Positions 1-5,805 of a stretch of 6,728 nt of DNA are shown one piece after another (position 1 is the first letter of the stretch; the number at the start of each line of letters is the position of its first letter). The position numbers and the translations under genes are program-made. The notes under the pieces were generated by a model. The model was given only the letters and a program-made list of their open reading frames with translations, searched no databases and was not told where the DNA came from. The DNA comes from an uncultured Ruminococcus sp. (GTDB lineage Bacteria; Bacillota; Clostridia; Oscillospirales; Acutalibacteraceae). The stretch covers positions 1-6,728 of the forward strand of contig CAMGGF010000072.1 in assembly GCA_946055445.1 (NCBI GenBank). Reading direction: 5' to 3'.

Positions 1-848
1 GTTACACCTTTGACGGTTGCGCAACGCCCCTGCCGCGCAAATTGGGCGTTCTGCTCAAAAAATTAAATGTGCCCGTTTTGATGATTAAAACCGACGGTGC
101 ATTTTTGCGCGACCCGTTATACAACTGCCTGCAAAAACGGAATGTCAAGGTTTCGGCACATTTGACCTGTTTACTGACACAGGCGGAAATTCAAGAAAAA
201 AGTGTAGAAGAATTGGACAAAATTTTGGACGATGCCTTTACCTTTGACAATTTTGCCCGCCAATACGAAACGAAAACCGTTGTAAATGAGCCGTTCCGTG
301 CGGACGGGTTGGAGCGTATTTTGTACCGTTGCGCGCATTGCAATACAGAGGGCAAAACCGAGGGCAAAGGGACTTTTCTCACCTGCCACGCCTGCGGAAA
401 AACTTATGAAATGGACGAGTACGGCAGATTGAACGCCGAGACAGGTGAAACCGAATTTCCGCACATTCCCGACTGGTACCGCTGGGAACGCGACTGCGTG
501 CGGCAGGAACTCGAAAACGGCACCTATAAATTGGATACGGCGGTAGACATTGCGATTCTCTCCGATTACAAAGCGCTGTATCAAGTCGGCGAGGGGCGAC
601 TTTTGCACACAACGGACGGCTTTCATTTGACGGGCTGTGACGGGAAACTCAACTACACGCAATCCCCCTTACATTCCTACGGGCTGTATGCCGACTACTA
701 TTGGTACGAACTCGGTGATATGATTTGCATTGGGGACAAAGCGCGGCAGTATTACTGTTTCCCGAAAGAGAATATCCCCGTTGCCAAAGCAAGACTTGCC
801 GCCGAGGAACTCTACAAACTTAAAAAGAAAGAAAAGAAAGCAAAATAA
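1..848 (+). CDS. Probable 1-acylglycerol-3-phosphate-type acyltransferase with C-terminal zinc ribbon (5' end outside window)
   Basis: The frame is open from base 3 and ends with TAA at 846-848, so about 281 C-terminal residues are visible and the start lies upstream. The first residues (YTFDGCATPLPRKLG, then LNVPVLMIKTDGAF) resemble the second half of a PlsC-like acyltransferase domain, which transfers acyl chains to lysophospholipid at the inner membrane face. The HX4D catalytic motif would lie outside the window. After a helical stretch comes a zinc ribbon, C-x2-C at 330-341 and C-x2-C near 384-395, then an FPHIPDWYRWERD block and a lysine-rich end. I know this ribbon-plus-C-terminal arrangement from clostridial proteins annotated as acyltransferases. 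The upstream TTG at 42 is not a credible start because coding similarity continues before it. The next gene starts 48 bases downstream on the same strand with no terminator between, so the two are probably co-transcribed. The family call is from memory; the exact substrate is unknown. Confidence 0.7.
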   Translation, partial: YTFDGCATPLPRKLGVLLKKLNVPVLMIKTDGAFLRDPLYNCLQKRNVKVSAHLTCLLTQAEIQEKSVEELDKILDDAFTFDNFARQYETKTVVNEPFRADGLERILYRCAHCNTEGKTEGKGTFLTCHACGKTYEMDEYGRLNAETGETEFPHIPDWYRWERDCVRQELENGTYKLDTAVDIAILSDYKALYQVGEGRLLHTTDGFHLTGCDGKLNYTQSPLHSYGLYADYYWYELGDMICIGDKARQYYCFPKENIPVAKARLAAEELYKLKKKEKKAK

Positions 849-896
849 AAAACAAAGAAACACGCCCCGACATACAATACAGGGGAGTGATTTTTT

Positions 897-1379
897 ATGC
901 GTATAAAGCACTACAACCGCGCCGCCGCGGTCGCCTATGCGAAACAATGGGCACTGTCGCGCAATCCTCGCTATTTTAACTTTGACGGTATGGGCGGCGA
1001 CTGCACCAATTTCGCATCGCAATGTTTGTTTGCGGGTAGCGGCGTGATGCATTACACAAAAGATGTGGGTTGGTATTACAATTCCCCCACCGACCGTGCC
1101 GCCGCGTGGTCGGGCGTACAATATCTGCACAAATTCTTAACCGCCAACCGCGGCGTCGGACCGTTCGGGGCAGAAACGGAACTGCACACGATTGCCATCG
1201 GTGATTTGCTGTTTTTGCAAGACGGGCGGGATTTGTATCACACGCTGGTGGTCACAGGGTTTCAAAACGGCATACCGCTTGTTTGCTGTCACACGGCGGA
1301 TTCGTATATGCGGCCGCTTTCCACCTATGATTATGTAGGCATAAAGCCCGTGCATATCGAAAGCGTGCGTGTGTGGTGA
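897..1379 (+). CDS. Small stand-alone amidase-domain protein (Amidase_6 type)
   Basis: This 160-residue protein consists almost entirely of one putative amidase domain with a papain/NlpC-like Cys-His arrangement. The nucleophile candidate is Cys36 in GGDCTNFASQCLFAG, followed by a WYYN segment (59-62), a GDLLF turn (102-106), His115 in LYHTLVV and a closing HTAD motif (132-135). These are the conserved blocks I associate with Pfam Amidase_6. Family members are thought to cleave amide bonds, often in cell-wall material, but the substrate is not known. There is no signal peptide or membrane segment, which is odd for a wall enzyme and leaves open a cytosolic role or unusual export. The start is fixed by AGGGGAG at 881-887, about 9 bases before the ATG. 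It follows the acyltransferase gene by 48 bases and is closed by the terminator at 1426-1465. Confidence 0.8.
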   Translation: MRIKHYNRAAAVAYAKQWALSRNPRYFNFDGMGGDCTNFASQCLFAGSGVMHYTKDVGWYYNSPTDRAAAWSGVQYLHKFLTANRGVGPFGAETELHTIAIGDLLFLQDGRDLYHTLVVTGFQNGIPLVCCHTADSYMRPLSTYDYVGIKPVHIESVRVW

Positions 1380-1425
1380 AATCGTACTGCCGCAACCGCC
1401 GCGATGGATAAAAACGCGTGCATAC

Positions 1426-1465
1426 AAAAACGGGCTTACTGCACAAGCAGAAAGCCCGTTTTTTT
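1426..1465. terminator. Strong intrinsic terminator, probably bidirectional
   Basis: A near-perfect composite hairpin. The outer stem CGGGCTT (1431-1437) pairs with AAGCCCG (1452-1458). After a one-base mismatch on each side, the inner stem CTGC (1439-1442) pairs with GCAG (1447-1450) around an ACAA loop. It is followed on the plus strand by seven Ts (1459-1465). Five As before the stem (1426-1430) become a U-tract on the minus strand, so it can also stop leftward transcription from the metallopeptidase gene. It sits 47 bases after the amidase stop and directly beside the stop codon of the SH3 remnant, between two converging transcription units. Confidence 0.9.
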
Positions 1466-1580
1466 ACGGCTGTGTAACTGCCACAAGATAGTCCATAGAA
1501 CACCAACCCTGCGTACCGTTGTATGCAACATAGGCCCAACCTTCAGACACTTTATACACTGTGACATCCGTTCCTTTGGT
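1464..1580 (-). pseudogene. C-terminal remnant of a bacterial SH3 (SH3b) domain
   Basis: Reading leftward from 1580 gives 38 codons and then TAA (1466-1464). The peptide includes TKGTDVTVYKVSEGWAYV and YNGTQGWCSMDYL. This is the classic second half of an SH3b domain: KGT-x-VTVY, the GWA-x-V strand, NG-x-x-GW and a final MDYL. Bacterial SH3b domains usually bind cell-wall peptides at the end of secreted or membrane proteins. In this frame a TGA lies immediately upstream and a TAG 12 codons further up. No start codon with a ribosome-binding site precedes it, so it cannot be translated as a normal gene. It lies 107 bases past the metallopeptidase stop and in a different frame. It could be the decayed end of that protein or a leftover of a deleted gene. 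The bases between it and 1688 show no clear first half of the domain. The preserved motif suggests recent decay, or an assembly frameshift. Confidence 0.7.
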
Positions 1581-1687
1581 TCACAATTTACCATACGAAT
1601 ACGCCAAATATACGCCCTATGTGCGAAATACCGAATTTATTATAATGCATCGTCGAAAATCTGGCAAGAATCCGAGAGCCGTAAATA
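1581..1687. other. Non-coding spacer between SH3 remnant and metallopeptidase gene
   Basis: All minus-strand frames carry stops here and no ribosome-binding site plus start is visible on either strand. A stretch that could encode RFSTMHYNKFG on the minus strand vaguely resembles the first half of an SH3b domain, in a different frame from the remnant. That similarity is too weak to call. Together with 1380-1580, this makes a stretch of about 308 bases without an intact gene. Confidence 0.5.
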
Positions 1688-3397
1688 TTACATTTCCGCT
1701 TTGCATTTTTCGGCAATTTCGATACATGCACGCATACTCGGATATCCTTTTTTATAAATATATTCGCAATACTCCAAGACCTGTTTTTTCTTATCTGCGG
1801 CAAGAAACTGCAAATCACAGTTGGGCGATTTCTGTGCCCCGCCGTTTCGGACATTCATAGAATAGGTTTCAAACCCCGTTTGCAATGCCGCGGCAGTTTT
1901 TCCGTTTTCTTTTGCAAGGGCTTCGAAGAACTTATCTTGTATAGCGCAATACTGCGTGTAAAAATCTTGGAATCGAACCATATAGGCATAGGTATCGTTG
2001 GAAAAATGGAAATCCAAATCCACCTCAAACAGGCGCATTAAATAATATGCGTCTTGCAAAGTGACATTGCCGCTGTGTATTTGCCTTGCAAGATTGCGGT
2101 AAAACAATTTCGTCATCGTAAGAAGGGCATCTTCTTTCAAACACAAACGCAGTTCCGCTTCAACCGCTTCGTCCTCACTCGGCGAAATACCGTACAATTC
2201 TTTGTATTTGTCATAAAACCCGCCCGAAGAGGACTGCACGATTTCGATGGAATACATCATTTTTATGATTTCCTCTTTTTCACTTTGGCCGCTCAAATCA
2301 AACCGTGCGAAAAAGTCCTCTAAATCATGGTCAAAGCCCGCATATTCCACGGCCAAGGCATTTTGATTTTTTCCGAGTGCGGTTACCAAGTTCAATGATT
2401 TTAAGTACCCGACTTTATAGATGTAAGTCGTATACGGTACGCCCAAATAACGGCTCATCAATTCTTCCGCCGTGGCTTCTTCTAACCAATACCAAGCCAG
2501 TGGGTTAATCTCAAGGTCTTCATAATCTCTGCAATCCCCGATAACCCACTCGCCGTTGCCCTCATAATCATTACAGCCGATTCGGCACAAATGTATCAAT
2601 TCGTGCACAAAAGTGGTATTGTAAATATCATCGGTATGCATTAGATTTTTATTCATTTCCTGTTTTTTCTCATCGAAATGCAACACATTACGCGAATTGA
2701 CGGCTGCATTGTCAAAAGTTGCGGTTGTTGCCAAAATTTTTAAATCATATAAGTTGCAACAAACGGTATCCACATCAATTTCCGGATATTTTTCAAATAT
2801 TGCAGGCAAGGTATCCATAATGTAGTCGCAGTATTCCCGCAATTTTTTGTTGGAATACTCTTCGTAGAAATAGACCTGCCCGTATTCGCTTTTTCCGTCG
2901 ATAAAGTCATCATTGTTTTTCTTGACCAACTTATAAAAATACGCCTTATCGAATACGCCGTTCACACGAATATCATGCGAATGTGTCTGCACCTTGTCAA
3001 CGGTACTGTCTGCGTATCTCTCGAGCGCATTGTCAATATTATAATACGCCGCATAATCGTAATCGACCGAAACGGATTGCAAATACTGTTCAAACGCCGC
3101 CAAGCCTTGCGCACCGAGCGTAATCGGAATCGGCGTAAAGTCCCCCTCGACAAAATCATCTGCCCCCTCGGCGATCGGCAATTCTCTGTCTGCCACTGCG
3201 GTGGTAAGCGGCTCTGTGCTCGGTTCTGTGACGGGTGTCGGCTCGGTGCGGACAGCCAAAGCAACCAAAAGCGCAACCGTGACAAGCGCCAAAAGACCAA
3301 CCGGAATGCCAATCCCAAATAAAATCTTTTTCGTTTTTGCAGATTTACCGTTTTGCATAGGCTGTTCTGCCTTTTCGGCAGATTTTCGCAGTTTCAT
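1688..3397 (-). CDS. Membrane-anchored extracytoplasmic HEXXH metallopeptidase (gluzincin-like), 569 aa
   Basis: The start at 3397 is chosen because AAGGAGAG (3414-3407) sits 9 bases before this ATG. An in-frame GTG at 3454 would add 19 residues but lacks such a site. A basic N-terminus (residues 1-24) leads into a hydrophobic segment (25-49), then a Pro/Thr/Glu-rich stalk (about 50-75), so the bulk should lie outside the cell. An ALA at 46-48 could alternatively be a signal-peptidase site. The zinc motif is HELIH at 265-269, within FVHELIHLC. A downstream WLEEATAEE (304-312) matches the gluzincin WxxEGxAE pattern, with Glu307 as likely third zinc ligand and Glu266 as catalytic base. I do not recognise the roughly 200 residues before the motif or the helical C-terminal 230 residues, so the family and substrate are unassigned. 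It lies downstream of the TIR-LRR gene on the same strand, 146 bases away, with its own promoter. A cell-surface substrate is likely; the LRR ectodomain is one candidate by context only. Confidence 0.8.
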   Translation of the reverse strand: MKLRKSAEKAEQPMQNGKSAKTKKILFGIGIPVGLLALVTVALLVALAVRTEPTPVTEPSTEPLTTAVADRELPIAEGADDFVEGDFTPIPITLGAQGLAAFEQYLQSVSVDYDYAAYYNIDNALERYADSTVDKVQTHSHDIRVNGVFDKAYFYKLVKKNNDDFIDGKSEYGQVYFYEEYSNKKLREYCDYIMDTLPAIFEKYPEIDVDTVCCNLYDLKILATTATFDNAAVNSRNVLHFDEKKQEMNKNLMHTDDIYNTTFVHELIHLCRIGCNDYEGNGEWVIGDCRDYEDLEINPLAWYWLEEATAEELMSRYLGVPYTTYIYKVGYLKSLNLVTALGKNQNALAVEYAGFDHDLEDFFARFDLSGQSEKEEIIKMMYSIEIVQSSSGGFYDKYKELYGISPSEDEAVEAELRLCLKEDALLTMTKLFYRNLARQIHSGNVTLQDAYYLMRLFEVDLDFHFSNDTYAYMVRFQDFYTQYCAIQDKFFEALAKENGKTAAALQTGFETYSMNVRNGGAQKSPNCDLQFLAADKKKQVLEYCEYIYKKGYPSMRACIEIAEKCKAEM

Positions 3398-3406
3398 ATC
3401 TGTTTT

Positions 3407-3414
3407 CTCTCCTT
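3407..3414 (-). promoter_or_regulatory. Ribosome-binding site that sets the metallopeptidase start
   Basis: On the minus strand AAGGAGAG precedes ATG 3397-3395 with a 9-base gap. This favours that ATG over the in-frame upstream GTG at 3454, which has no comparable site. Confidence 0.85.
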
Positions 3415-3474
3415 TTTCAATTCGGAATATACCCCGTGCGGCAACACAACGCACAAAACACGATACCTCTGCAA

Positions 3475-3503
3475 ATTATACTTTCTTTTTGCCTGACGGT
3501 CTA
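3475..3503 (-). promoter_or_regulatory. Sigma-A-type promoter of the metallopeptidase gene
   Basis: A perfect TATAAT -10 box (3480-3475, minus strand) is separated by exactly 17 bases from TAGACC (3503-3498), which matches the TTGACA consensus at four of six positions. Transcription should begin near 3468, giving a leader of roughly 70 bases before the ATG at 3397. It allows the peptidase to be expressed apart from the TIR-LRR gene. No intrinsic terminator lies between the two genes, so read-through expression is also likely. Confidence 0.65.
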
Positions 3504-3542
3504 TTCTCCGACAGCGTACACAGCAAAATATACGCAACCGTC
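3495..3542 (-). other. Nested inverted repeat just after the TIR-LRR stop codon
   Basis: Two bases after the TIR-LRR stop, minus-strand GACGGT (3542-3537) can pair with ACCGTC (3500-3495). Inside it, GCGTA (3535-3531) can pair with TACGC (3518-3514). No T-tract follows, so this is not a standard intrinsic terminator. The outer arm overlaps the -35 box of the metallopeptidase promoter. It may be an mRNA 3' structure, a protein-binding dyad, or chance. Confidence 0.3.
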
Positions 3543-3543
3543 C

Positions 3544-5550
3544 TTATTTGTAAAACGCCGGCACACCCCGCATCTCGTTTGTCAAATAATCATCTTCGTA
3601 GTTCTCTGTTTCGTTGCTGTTCATAAAGCGAACTTTGTAGCCGAGCGCATCACCGACGGCTACCTGCTTGTCAAGGGGGCAGTCCAAAATGTGAATCGAA
3701 TAGAAATCCGCTTGTGCAAGACGCGAAAAGTCAATTTGGTCGCTGTAATCCAGCACCAGCAAATTCCCGCTTGCAGAATACAGCGCCGTGTAGTCTGTCA
3801 TCGGATTTCCGCGCAACAACAGGTAGTTGTATTTGCACGATTCGGAAATCGGCGCCGCGTGGATTTGATTGTTACTGAAATCCAATACCGTACCGTCCTG
3901 CGCGCCCATCGAAACGGTTTCACCGTTTTGCAAAGCCACTTGATTTCCCGACAGATTCAAATATTGTAACGCCCCGAATCCCGTAAGCCCCGCGAAATCG
4001 GAAATCGCATTTTCTGCCGCAGACAGGCCGACAAGGTTGGTGCAATTTTTCAGGCTTTGCAAAGAAGTAATCTCGTTTGCATCTACATTCAAATACATCA
4101 ATTCGGTGCTGTTCGCAAGAAAATCTACATTGGTCAGCCGATTATTCTTCAAATATACATTTTTCAGATTTGCGGCAGACTTTTCTAAAACAGAAGCATC
4201 GGCAAGTTGATTGTCATTTAAAAATACAAACCGCAGGCAAGTTGCATTCGTCAAGCCGGAAATGTCTGTCAACTGATTCCCGCCCGCCTGCAAAGTATGC
4301 AACTTGATGCTGTTTTCCAAGCCGGTTAAATCAGTCAGATGATTACCGTTGACCTGCACCTCGGTCAGTTCGCTGCAATTTTGCAGAAAAGATAAGTTTT
4401 GTAAACCATTCCCGTTCAGACACACTTTCGACAATTTCGTACATGCCGCAAGTGCCGAAACATCTTGCAAATTGTTATCGTTCGCTTCGAATGTGGAAAG
4501 CGCGGTAAAGGTCGCCAAATCCGAAATATCCGTAATGCCCGTGCGGCTGATGTTCAACGCATATAAAGATGCCGCGTGCGGTTGAAACAAGTCCAAGGAA
4601 GTCAGCGCCTCATTCCCGCTGAAATCCACGGAATTCAGCGGCATATCGGTCAAATCCATCGTTTCCAACTGTGCCTGTGTCAACCCGCAATCCACCAGAT
4701 TTAATGCTTGTAACGGAAGGGCAGACAAAAAACGGAGGTCTGTCGGCTCAATCGTACAATTCTGCAACTCCAAAGTACGCAACTTTTCCATTTTTTGTAT
4801 CGACGCAACATCGGAAGAGGTCAGTGTTACATCGTGCAAATACAAATAGGATTCGTTTTTGCTGTATTTCTTCCCGACTACCGTAACATGCGTGCCGGCA
4901 TAAACAATCACGCTCAAAACAACAACCGCCAAAACCGCCGCCGCGACAATTCCCCATTTCTTTCGCTTGTTTTTCGGCGTATGTGTCCCCGTTTTTTCTT
5001 TTTTCTGCCGCACACGCTTCTCCCGTTTTTTCTTTGGCTTTTCCACGGGCGGCAGGGGTGCTTCCGTAGGCACCTGTGCAGCAGAACCCGTTTCGGGCGT
5101 TTCCGTCACAGACACTTGCTGTGGTACATTTTCGTTATTTTCTTCACTGCTGACGCCGAGAATCGCACGGATTTCGCGCACCATTTTTTCCATGGCTTCT
5201 GCTTTGCTTTGATACGCCGCATACCGTTGCACATTGGAAAGATAAAAGTTAAAGTCGTCTTTTAAAGCACAGTTTTCCAACATAAAAGGCATTACGGTTT
5301 TGTTCTCGTTGATTGCCTGGTCGAGTTCGCGCGGCACCCATTGAGAAACCTGCGATTTTTCGGAAAGAATCAAAACAAACACCTTGCAGTCGCGAATCGC
5401 CTGCGGAATTTCCTTGGCATAACTGGAACCGCCCTTTATACTGGTCGGTGCCATCCAACAAGATATCCCGTTGTGCTCCAATACGGACCGCACCCAATCC
5501 GCTTCCTCAAATTCCTCGGATTTGTAACTGATGAAAACATCTTTTTTCAT
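3544..5550 (-). CDS. TIR - transmembrane - leucine-rich-repeat receptor-like protein, 668 aa
   Basis: Residues 3-131 form a TIR domain: DVFISYKS strand and box 1, then GISCWMAPTSIKGGSSYAKEI covering the BB-loop region, FVLILS (58-63), QWVPREL (70-76), VMPFMLE (86-92). A Glu/Pro-rich linker (134-171) and a very basic stretch (173-198) lead to one hydrophobic segment at about 199-218. The charge bias puts the TIR domain in the cytosol and the rest outside. Residues 229-338 are degenerate LRRs and 339-537 hold nine regular internalin-like LRRs, mostly 22 residues long. A less regular LRR-like cap runs to the end. TIR domains either scaffold signalling or cleave NAD+; the NADase glutamate cannot be fixed with confidence (Glu47 is the nearest candidate). 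The start at 5550 is used because the ribosome-binding site suits it better than the ATG two codons upstream. It has its own promoter facing away from prsW and precedes the metallopeptidase gene. A sensor role is inferred; the ligand is unknown. Confidence 0.9.
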   Translation of the reverse strand: MKKDVFISYKSEEFEEADWVRSVLEHNGISCWMAPTSIKGGSSYAKEIPQAIRDCKVFVLILSEKSQVSQWVPRELDQAINENKTVMPFMLENCALKDDFNFYLSNVQRYAAYQSKAEAMEKMVREIRAILGVSSEENNENVPQQVSVTETPETGSAAQVPTEAPLPPVEKPKKKREKRVRQKKEKTGTHTPKNKRKKWGIVAAAVLAVVVLSVIVYAGTHVTVVGKKYSKNESYLYLHDVTLTSSDVASIQKMEKLRTLELQNCTIEPTDLRFLSALPLQALNLVDCGLTQAQLETMDLTDMPLNSVDFSGNEALTSLDLFQPHAASLYALNISRTGITDISDLATFTALSTFEANDNNLQDVSALAACTKLSKVCLNGNGLQNLSFLQNCSELTEVQVNGNHLTDLTGLENSIKLHTLQAGGNQLTDISGLTNATCLRFVFLNDNQLADASVLEKSAANLKNVYLKNNRLTNVDFLANSTELMYLNVDANEITSLQSLKNCTNLVGLSAAENAISDFAGLTGFGALQYLNLSGNQVALQNGETVSMGAQDGTVLDFSNNQIHAAPISESCKYNYLLLRGNPMTDYTALYSASGNLLVLDYSDQIDFSRLAQADFYSIHILDCPLDKQVAVGDALGYKVRFMNSNETENYEDDYLTNEMRGVPAFYK
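3940..4536 (-). repeat. Nine tandem LRR units (about 66-base period)
   Basis: The units encode residues 339-537 of the TIR-LRR protein and follow LxxLxxLxxxxxLxxLxLxxNx. Successive repeats start at residues 339, 361, 383, 405, 427, 449, 472, 494 and 516. All are 22 residues except the sixth (449-471), which is 23. Irregular, less conserved LRR units precede them. The repeats differ widely at DNA level, so they are old and not a recent tandem expansion. The consensus resembles internalin-type LRRs, which form a curved ligand-binding surface. Confidence 0.85.
4897..4956 (-). other. Predicted transmembrane segment of the TIR-LRR protein
   Basis: It encodes residues 199-218 (WGIVAAAVLAVVVLSVIVYA), a single uninterrupted hydrophobic helix. 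About 25 residues rich in Lys and Arg precede it (173-198) and no comparable positive cluster follows, so an inside-to-outside orientation is predicted. Confidence 0.85.
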
Positions 5551-5557
5551 AATCATT

Positions 5558-5564
5558 CCCCTTT
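5558..5564 (-). promoter_or_regulatory. Ribosome-binding site that sets the TIR-LRR start
   Basis: Minus-strand AAAGGGG (5564-5558) is 7 bases from ATG 5550-5548 but only one base from the ATG at 5556-5554. Only the downstream ATG has normal spacing, so the protein most likely begins MKKDVFIS. Confidence 0.75.
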
Positions 5565-5595
5565 ATCTGTTGAAAACCGTTCGTGTCAAAAATGC

Positions 5596-5620
5596 CGAAA
5601 TTTGTCTTCATTTGCATACA
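5596..5620 (-). promoter_or_regulatory. Candidate shared operator, TIR-LRR side
   Basis: On the minus strand TGTATGCAA (5620-5612) starts one base after the -10 box and is followed 7 bases later by CAAATTTCG (5604-5596). A further ACACG lies at 5586-5582. The same three words, in the same order, occur on the plus strand just after the prsW -10 box. Two 9-base words plus a shorter one in matching positions suggest a common regulator site or a shared promoter origin. Confidence 0.5.
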
Positions 5621-5621
5621 C

Positions 5622-5650
5622 AGTATACCATAACACAACCCGATGGGCAA
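5622..5650 (-). promoter_or_regulatory. Extended -10 sigma-A-type promoter of the TIR-LRR gene
   Basis: The minus strand reads TTGCCC (5650-5645), 17 bases, then TATACT (5627-5622). The TG of an extended -10 element lies just before the -10 box (TGGTATACT). Transcription should start near 5615, giving a leader of about 65 bases. It diverges from the prsW promoter, with the two -35 boxes 56 bases apart. Confidence 0.7.
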
Positions 5651-5706
5651 TACACAATATCCCTGCTGTTTTTGAAATCAGCGCGAAAATCCCGATACAT
5701 GCATGC

Positions 5707-5735
5707 TTGACAGCCTTTTCGGAATATGCTACATT
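5707..5735 (+). promoter_or_regulatory. Extended -10 sigma-A-type promoter of prsW
   Basis: A perfect TTGACA (5707-5712) is followed by a 17-base spacer and TACATT (5730-5735). A TG lies one base before the -10 box (TGCTACATT), the extended -10 form. The predicted start is near 5742, about 64 bases before the ATG. Confidence 0.75.
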
Positions 5736-5758
5736 TGTATGCAACAAATTTCGACACG
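5736..5758 (+). promoter_or_regulatory. Candidate shared operator, prsW side
   Basis: TGTATGCAA (5736-5744), CAAATTTCG (5745-5753) and ACACG (5754-5758) run on without gaps directly after the prsW -10 box. They repeat the words found on the opposite strand after the TIR-LRR -10 box, where they are spaced apart. The location over the transcription start would suit a repressor. Confidence 0.5.
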
Positions 5759-5805
5759 GCAAATTGGGCAACTGCCGATTTCCCGTCTGTTTTTGAGGTG
5801 ACCGT

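Noticed and set aside
42..44. TTG at 42 as the start of the acyltransferase gene
   Set aside because: The frame is open to the window edge and the residues before it (YTFDGCATPLPRK) fit the family, so the gene begins outside the window.
873..878. TACAAT as a possible -10 box for the amidase gene
   Set aside because: The -35 position holds only A-rich sequence, and transcription would start inside the ribosome-binding site. Co-transcription with the acyltransferase gene is simpler.
1404..1757. Plus-strand open frame of 117 codons
   Set aside because: It runs straight through the strong terminator at 1426-1465, has no convincing ribosome-binding site, overlaps the metallopeptidase 3' end and encodes no recognisable motif.
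3940..4536. CRISPR-like or other spaced repeats from the 66-base periodicity
   Set aside because: The periodicity is fully explained by 22-residue LRR coding units; the DNA repeats are degenerate and the frame is continuous.
5586..5771. Minus-strand open frame of 61 codons within the intergenic region
   Set aside because: It spans both divergent promoter elements and the shared words, has no good ribosome-binding site and shows no recognisable motif.
5341..5796. Plus-strand open frame over the TIR-LRR 5' end and the divergent promoters
   Set aside because: It is antisense to the TIR coding region and crosses both promoters. Composition and lack of motifs mark it as a shadow frame.
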